Shown: piece after piece, positions 59,075-64,000 of the stretch
Layout of the letters: each line of letters starts with the position of its first letter
How positions within the stretch are numbered: position 1 is the first letter of the stretch
From: Paramacrobiotus metropolitanus
Lineage: Eukaryota; Tardigrada; Eutardigrada; Parachela; Macrobiotidae
Reading direction: 5' to 3'
DNA length: 64,000 nucleotides
Assembly: GCF_019649055.1 (NCBI RefSeq)
Contig: NW_026570287.1
Span: 496,001 to 560,000 of the forward strand
Translations under genes and position numbers: made by a program
The notes under the pieces: generated by a model
Told to the model about the DNA's origin: nothing
Seen by the model: only the letters and a program-made list of their open reading frames with translations
Database searches by the model: none

Positions 59075-62000
59075 ATGCAAGCCGTTGGCTTGAGAATTCT
59101 GCTGTTGTTAGCAGCGTTGATCTGCAGCTGCAGTGGTCTGGATTACGTGATTTTTGGGCCGAAGACGGTGCACTCGGGGAAAAAACTCCCTGTTTCCATT
59201 CTGTGCCACAATGCATCGTCCGATGTGAAAGTGGATATCATTTTGCTACCGCAGTCCCCAAGCTGGGATGATTCAGATGCTGATGGAGACGGTCGTCCAG
59301 ATCGAGTTTCAGCGTCGAATAATTTTACGTTCAAGAAGACCTTCGTAATCAAGCCGAACCAGCTAAGCCAAGTGGAACTTCCTGTAAGCATCCATCCGAT
59401 GGTGACAACAGGCGGGAACGTTATTAAGTGATGCTCTTGTCTTGTGATTAAATAATAGTCTGCTTTAATTAAGCCAGCGATATTATGGTTTAACAGAAGT
59501 ACAGGTAAGTGAACAGTTGTTTGATTTGTAGATTGGCGATCTATCCAGTTATGTCAAAACTCGACCAGCCAGTAACGTGATTTTGAAGATTAATGGATCG
59601 GATTCGAATGATTTTTTCAATCGCGATGTTAGAGATCTTAAAGTTGTTGACGGGGATAAGCCGGATGCCGCTAAAACACAGTTCGCTTTTGTCCAAACTG
59701 ACCAGCCTCTGTATAAAGCCAGAGACACCGTTCGCTTCCGTATTGTCACTGTGGACCAACAACTGGTTCCTGTTTATATCCCGCTGACTGTGCAAATACG
59801 GGTGCGTGTTTACACTGTTTACAATATTACACAAAACTTCCGAAATTACACAAAACTTCCGAAATCATTGTGAGCTCATATTTTGCAGGATCCACAAAAT
59901 AATATAATCAAGCAATATTCCAATGCGTCAGACCCTACTGGTAAGCAACGACGGATGCAATCAGTAACCAACCAATACAATCAACAGCTCTATATTGTTA
60001 CAACCAGTCGTCGCAATCGATTGGATTTCACTTGTTGCAGTTTTGGGTTATTTCGCCGGCGATGTCCAGTTGTCGTCGGAACCGTTATTGGGCGTATGGA
60101 AGATCGAAGCCCGCAGTTCGAATGGAGAAAATGTAATCGGCAGCAAGGAATTCTCTGTTGATGAATATGGTAAATCAATTAAAAAACTGATAAGGTGGTG
60201 GCATTTTGAGTTTGAATATCGTGTGATTGTCTACAGTTTTGCCGCGGTTTGACGTTAAAATCCTGTCCACTCCGGCTTACGTGACCCCGTCGGACTCCGA
60301 TCTGAACTTTTTCGTGGAGGCAAAGTAACGCGCTAAAATCATTCAGAGTTTTTGTGAACGCATGTACAAAGGATATTTTACAGTTACACATTTGGTGAAG
60401 CGGTTAAAGGCAAACTGGAAGTGACCGTCATTGCACCACCGAAATGGGCGGACGAAGTGCTGCGCATCGGGTTTCACAGTAATCCTCAACCATCTCCGTT
60501 GAATAAATCTATCCAGATCACGGTAAAACCCATGCAAACATTGAGCGATGTTTTAATTAAATTAAATTCTCTGACTTAAAATGGACCGCAGGGGCCACTT
60601 AAATGCGTGCTGTTATAGTTGTGCTTTTGGCATAAATTGAAACACCGGATTTCTGGAATGTTGCAGGACTTTAACGGACGATCGGCGATTAATGTTCCTC
60701 TTAGTTCTGTACTGGACAAGGATCGAAAGTACAACTCCTACGACAGACTCGAAATCCGTGCTAACTTTACGGAAACCCTAACTGGTCAAACACGAAATGT
60801 CTCGACAACTGTATCCATCACCAATAAGCCTTACAAACTAGATTTGTTAAACAACCCCGACACGTTTCTGCCCGGTTTCCCGTACACGTTGCGCGCCCGT
60901 GTGGCCGATCTTACCGGACGTCCGCTTCCACCCAGAACGAAGCAGTTAAACATCGAAGTGTCATTTTACGATAAACGTGCTAGTTGGGGAAAAAGGATTT
61001 CCAGTGACAAAAATCTGAACGAAAGTGTAGTTGTTCAGGATTCGGATGATAGTGTCGCTGACGATGATGTTCCGGTGGGCCCGCTACGATCAACCTCCAG
61101 CGATGATGTGGGATTTTCTCACCGAGTAAGCAGATGCGCTTGCGTATAAAGCCGCTTTGCTTTTGTACTTTGTATTATTGAATTGCACTCAGCTGGCAGT
61201 ACAAAGCCGCACAAAATAAAAAGTTGAAATATTTCTACCTCTAGTATTGTGTGTATCAAAAATTTAATCCAGTTCTTTTTCTGCGTAGCGGCATCGACCG
61301 TTTCCTTGGCCACGCCCTCCTCGACCATCCCCTAAACCCATTCCTGCAGAAAAAATTTCCATTGCGGTTCCGGCTGATGGATTCATCAGGACGGATATCC
61401 CAACTCCCAAGCATGCGCGTCGAATGGAATTGAAGGTCATCTACATGGAAGAGGAGAAACGCTTAACCGTTAAGGGAAAGGAGTCTCCCAGCAGCAGTTT
61501 CCTCGAAATTAAGCCATTGACGGACAATCTACAGACAGGGAAAACTGGGAGTTTTGGTATTAATATGACCACACGGACTAACGAAGTCATCCAGTTCCTG
61601 GTAAGATCCTGAATGTGCTCAAATATGTCTTTATTGAGTTTATTCCTTTGTAAAAGTATTACTGTCGCTCACAGTACAAATTTAAGAAACACGATTTGGG
61701 ACAATCGTTTTTTTCGTTGTCGGCAGAATTTCTTTGTTTTGTTTGTGACGGACACTTGTTTGTCCATTTAAGGTCCAGTCTAATTCGAACGACAGTTTTC
61801 TCTGGAGCAATTCAACTTCGGAAGCTGGCTCGTATGTCGTTATTTCCGTTCCTTTGATGGAATCCATGGGCCGTATCGGTCGGTTAATGGTATATTACGT
61901 CCGTGCGGATAAAGAAATCGTGGGAAATATTCTGGTCTTAGCGCCTGCGTTGGGAATGAAGAACGCTGTAAGTTACAAAGTGTAATGGTGTTCATACGAC

Positions 62001-64000
62001 ATTGTAACATAGCGTTAAAATTATAATTATTACGTATCAATCAAGATGTGATCTGGCATTAAGTGCTGGGAGCATATTTGACCATTACATTTGATTATTG
62101 AAATGGGCTTTTCAGGTGACTATTTCTGCGCAGCCAAGTAGTGGTCTGGGTTACGCTAAGCCCGAGGAAGATGCGTCCTTTAAAGTCACTACAAGTCCTT
62201 TGTCTTTTGTGGCTTTTCTGGCTATGGACGAAGGTCTGCTGTTAATGAAAAGTGGGAACGATATTTCCTCAGACGAAGTGAGTTTACGCTTACCCAGTAA
62301 TTGACAAAACTGTATTATGAAGCATTTAAGATGACCTCCTGGAAAGGGAAAACGATTTGTATGGTGTTTGGTTATACAAAATCCCAATACCATGGAGTAA
62401 AAAATTTGATTTCCTTATACGCATTGATACTTTACATAACTTTCAATGGTTTTAATTAAGTTTCCTGATTAGGTGAATTCGGCTGTGAGCAAGGACAAAT
62501 TCACTCTTTCTAATCTATATTCGACTCAGGATTACTTTGAGGTAATTGAAAATCTGCCTGTAGAAGGTGCTGAACATATGACACACCTTTAATTCCCTTT
62601 GCATTTCTATGATGTCCAGAAAGCGTACACTTCCGGACAATTTATCTTGACCAATGATAAACTGACTAGCTCAACGGAAACAGAACCCTACCAATACAGA
62701 CCTTGGCTGTCTGGCATTTCGGGCGTAGCGGGGAGGCCCATGTTCTCAATGATGGCAAAATCGCCCTCCCGGAGTGCATCGGCCAGCAGTGCATCCCTAA
62801 ATAGCCTTCAGATGTCTGCAGTATCGATAGGGTCGTTTGCTGGGGGAGCGTCCGGTGCTAGCGCACTACCTACTGAGAATCGGAGTGGGTTTTTCGAACT
62901 CAGTACCCCGATGCCTTCAGCGACTTCTGAATCAAGCAAGGAAGCCGACAATCTGCAAGCGCCGGCCCAAACGCGAAAAGATTTTCGTCAGAGTTTCTTG
63001 TTTGAAACCGCAGAGGCTGAGTAAGCAGGAAGAATTAAACGCCGTAGCTCCAATTTGAACAATTAAAAAATTATAATTAAAACCGGGCCGAGAACGAAAA
63101 ATGAAATGTTACATTTTTGCTCTTATAGTGCTAATGGCTTTACGGAAATTCACTCCAAAGTACCTGACTCAATTACCACGTGGAAGGTTTCAGCCTTCAG
63201 TTTAAACAATTCCACTGGACTCGGACTGACCTCAGATCCTGCCAGGGTAAGCAGCAGGTTCTGTCTGATGTACTTGCAGCTTTATCTGTTGTTAAATTCG
63301 TTTGGTCATTGCAGCTGAAAGTTTTCCAACCATTCTTTGCTGTATTGAATTTACCATTCAGCATTGTCCGCTTCGAGAATCTCACAGCTGAAGTCCTTGT
63401 GTTCAACTACATGTCGCAGCAGCAAGATGTGACGGTTCAACTGGAAATCCGCAATCCCGACAACACCACCGCTGTATTTAAGAAGAACGTCGTTGCAAAG
63501 CCTAGCGAAGGCACCACAGCTGCCTTCACGGTCATCCCGCAGCAGATTGGTGACCTAACTTTAAAGGTCACCGCTCAGTCGACATTTGCGGCGGACCAGC
63601 TGGAAAAGACGCTTCCCATCAAACCCGAAGGAGTGAAGCAGTATTTCACGCGACCGGTATTTCTTGATCTTCGCAAATCGTCTCCGCTGAATATTCCCGT
63701 GGCGCTGCCAGCCAATCCGACCGGCAAAGTGGACGGCTCCGATAAAGTGGAGGTGCGCGTGGTGGGCGATATTTTGGGTGCAGCGATGAACAATTTGGAC
63801 AAGTTGATTCGCTTGCCTACCGGGTGCGGTGAACAGAATATGGCCACTACGACGCCGAATCTGGTCGTCGCCAAATATCTCAAACAGATCAACAAGTTGG
63901 TTGAGCCGCAAAAATCGAAACTTATAGCTAACATGCAGCTGGGTTATCAGCGAGAATTAAAGTACCGCCACAGCGATAACTCCTACAGCGCCTGGGGACC
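59075..64000 (+). CDS. Thioester alpha-2-macroglobulin-like protein, copy 2 (3' end beyond window)
   Basis: Exons: 59075-59383, 59532-59801, 59889-59940, 60041-60169, 60237-60324, 60384-60522, 60667-61125, 61289-61600, 61773-61967, 62116-62277, 62473-62541, 62620-63020, 63129-63246, 63315 to at least 64000. Exon sizes match copy 1 except in the first exon (309 against 306) and the bait exon (401 against 407). Signal peptide MQAVGLRILLLLAALICSCS. The Pro/Arg-rich RHRPFPWPRPPRPSPK segment is kept. The bait-like segment (about 62690-62920) is largely different: FSMMAKSPSRSASASSASLN and NRSGFFELSTPMPS replace the copy-1 sequence. Thioester GCGEQNM is intact near 63824. Introns are mostly diverged and shorter than in copy 1, apart from the one at 61126-61288. 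Confidence 0.93.

Overview
The window is eukaryotic, almost certainly from a small-bodied invertebrate animal. Genes are split by GT-AG introns, mostly 50-600 bp. Recognisable products are animal ones: a fused PurC-PurE PAICS, a centriolar CENPJ/SAS-4-like protein, MFSD6, GPAA1, TFIIF-beta and thioester alpha-2-macroglobulins. Two small lysine-rich hydrophilic proteins, one LEA-like, would fit a tardigrade, but that is only a guess. No rRNA, tRNA, CRISPR or retro-element was recognised. Gene models were built by hand from reading frames, splice consensus and phase arithmetic; no alignment was run.

Layout: (1) 1-18702, three head-to-tail plus-strand genes for secreted proteins made of one repeated module that I do not recognise (beta-alpha | beta-beta-alpha, with a ...LW...LG helix ending each exon). 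The first is cut by the window edge; the other two are complete at 701 and 1558 aa. (2) 19148-20783, a divergent pair of small disordered proteins. (3) 21089-27650, minus strand: an MFSD6-like transporter and a TTF/BED-type zinc-finger protein. (4) 28923-41480, housekeeping genes: GTF2F2, PAICS, CENPJ-like (minus) and GPAA1. (5) 44125-49485, a multi-AT-hook gene and an AT-hook plus C2H2 gene. (6) 50433-64000, two tandem thioester alpha-2-macroglobulin genes, the second running off the window.

The least familiar material is the module family in region 1. Its exons nearly all have phase-1/phase-1 borders, so they can be copied without breaking the frame, and both complete genes begin and end with half a module. 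The macroglobulin pair is the best recent-evolution story: diverged bait regions, a near-identical thioester block (2 differences in about 640 nt), one conserved intron among diverged ones, a Pro/Arg-rich segment, and a perfect 18-bp hairpin with a TTCG loop at the probable poly(A) site of copy 1. Four single-base frame slips in three otherwise intact genes all sit at short homopolymers and look more like assembly errors than mutations.
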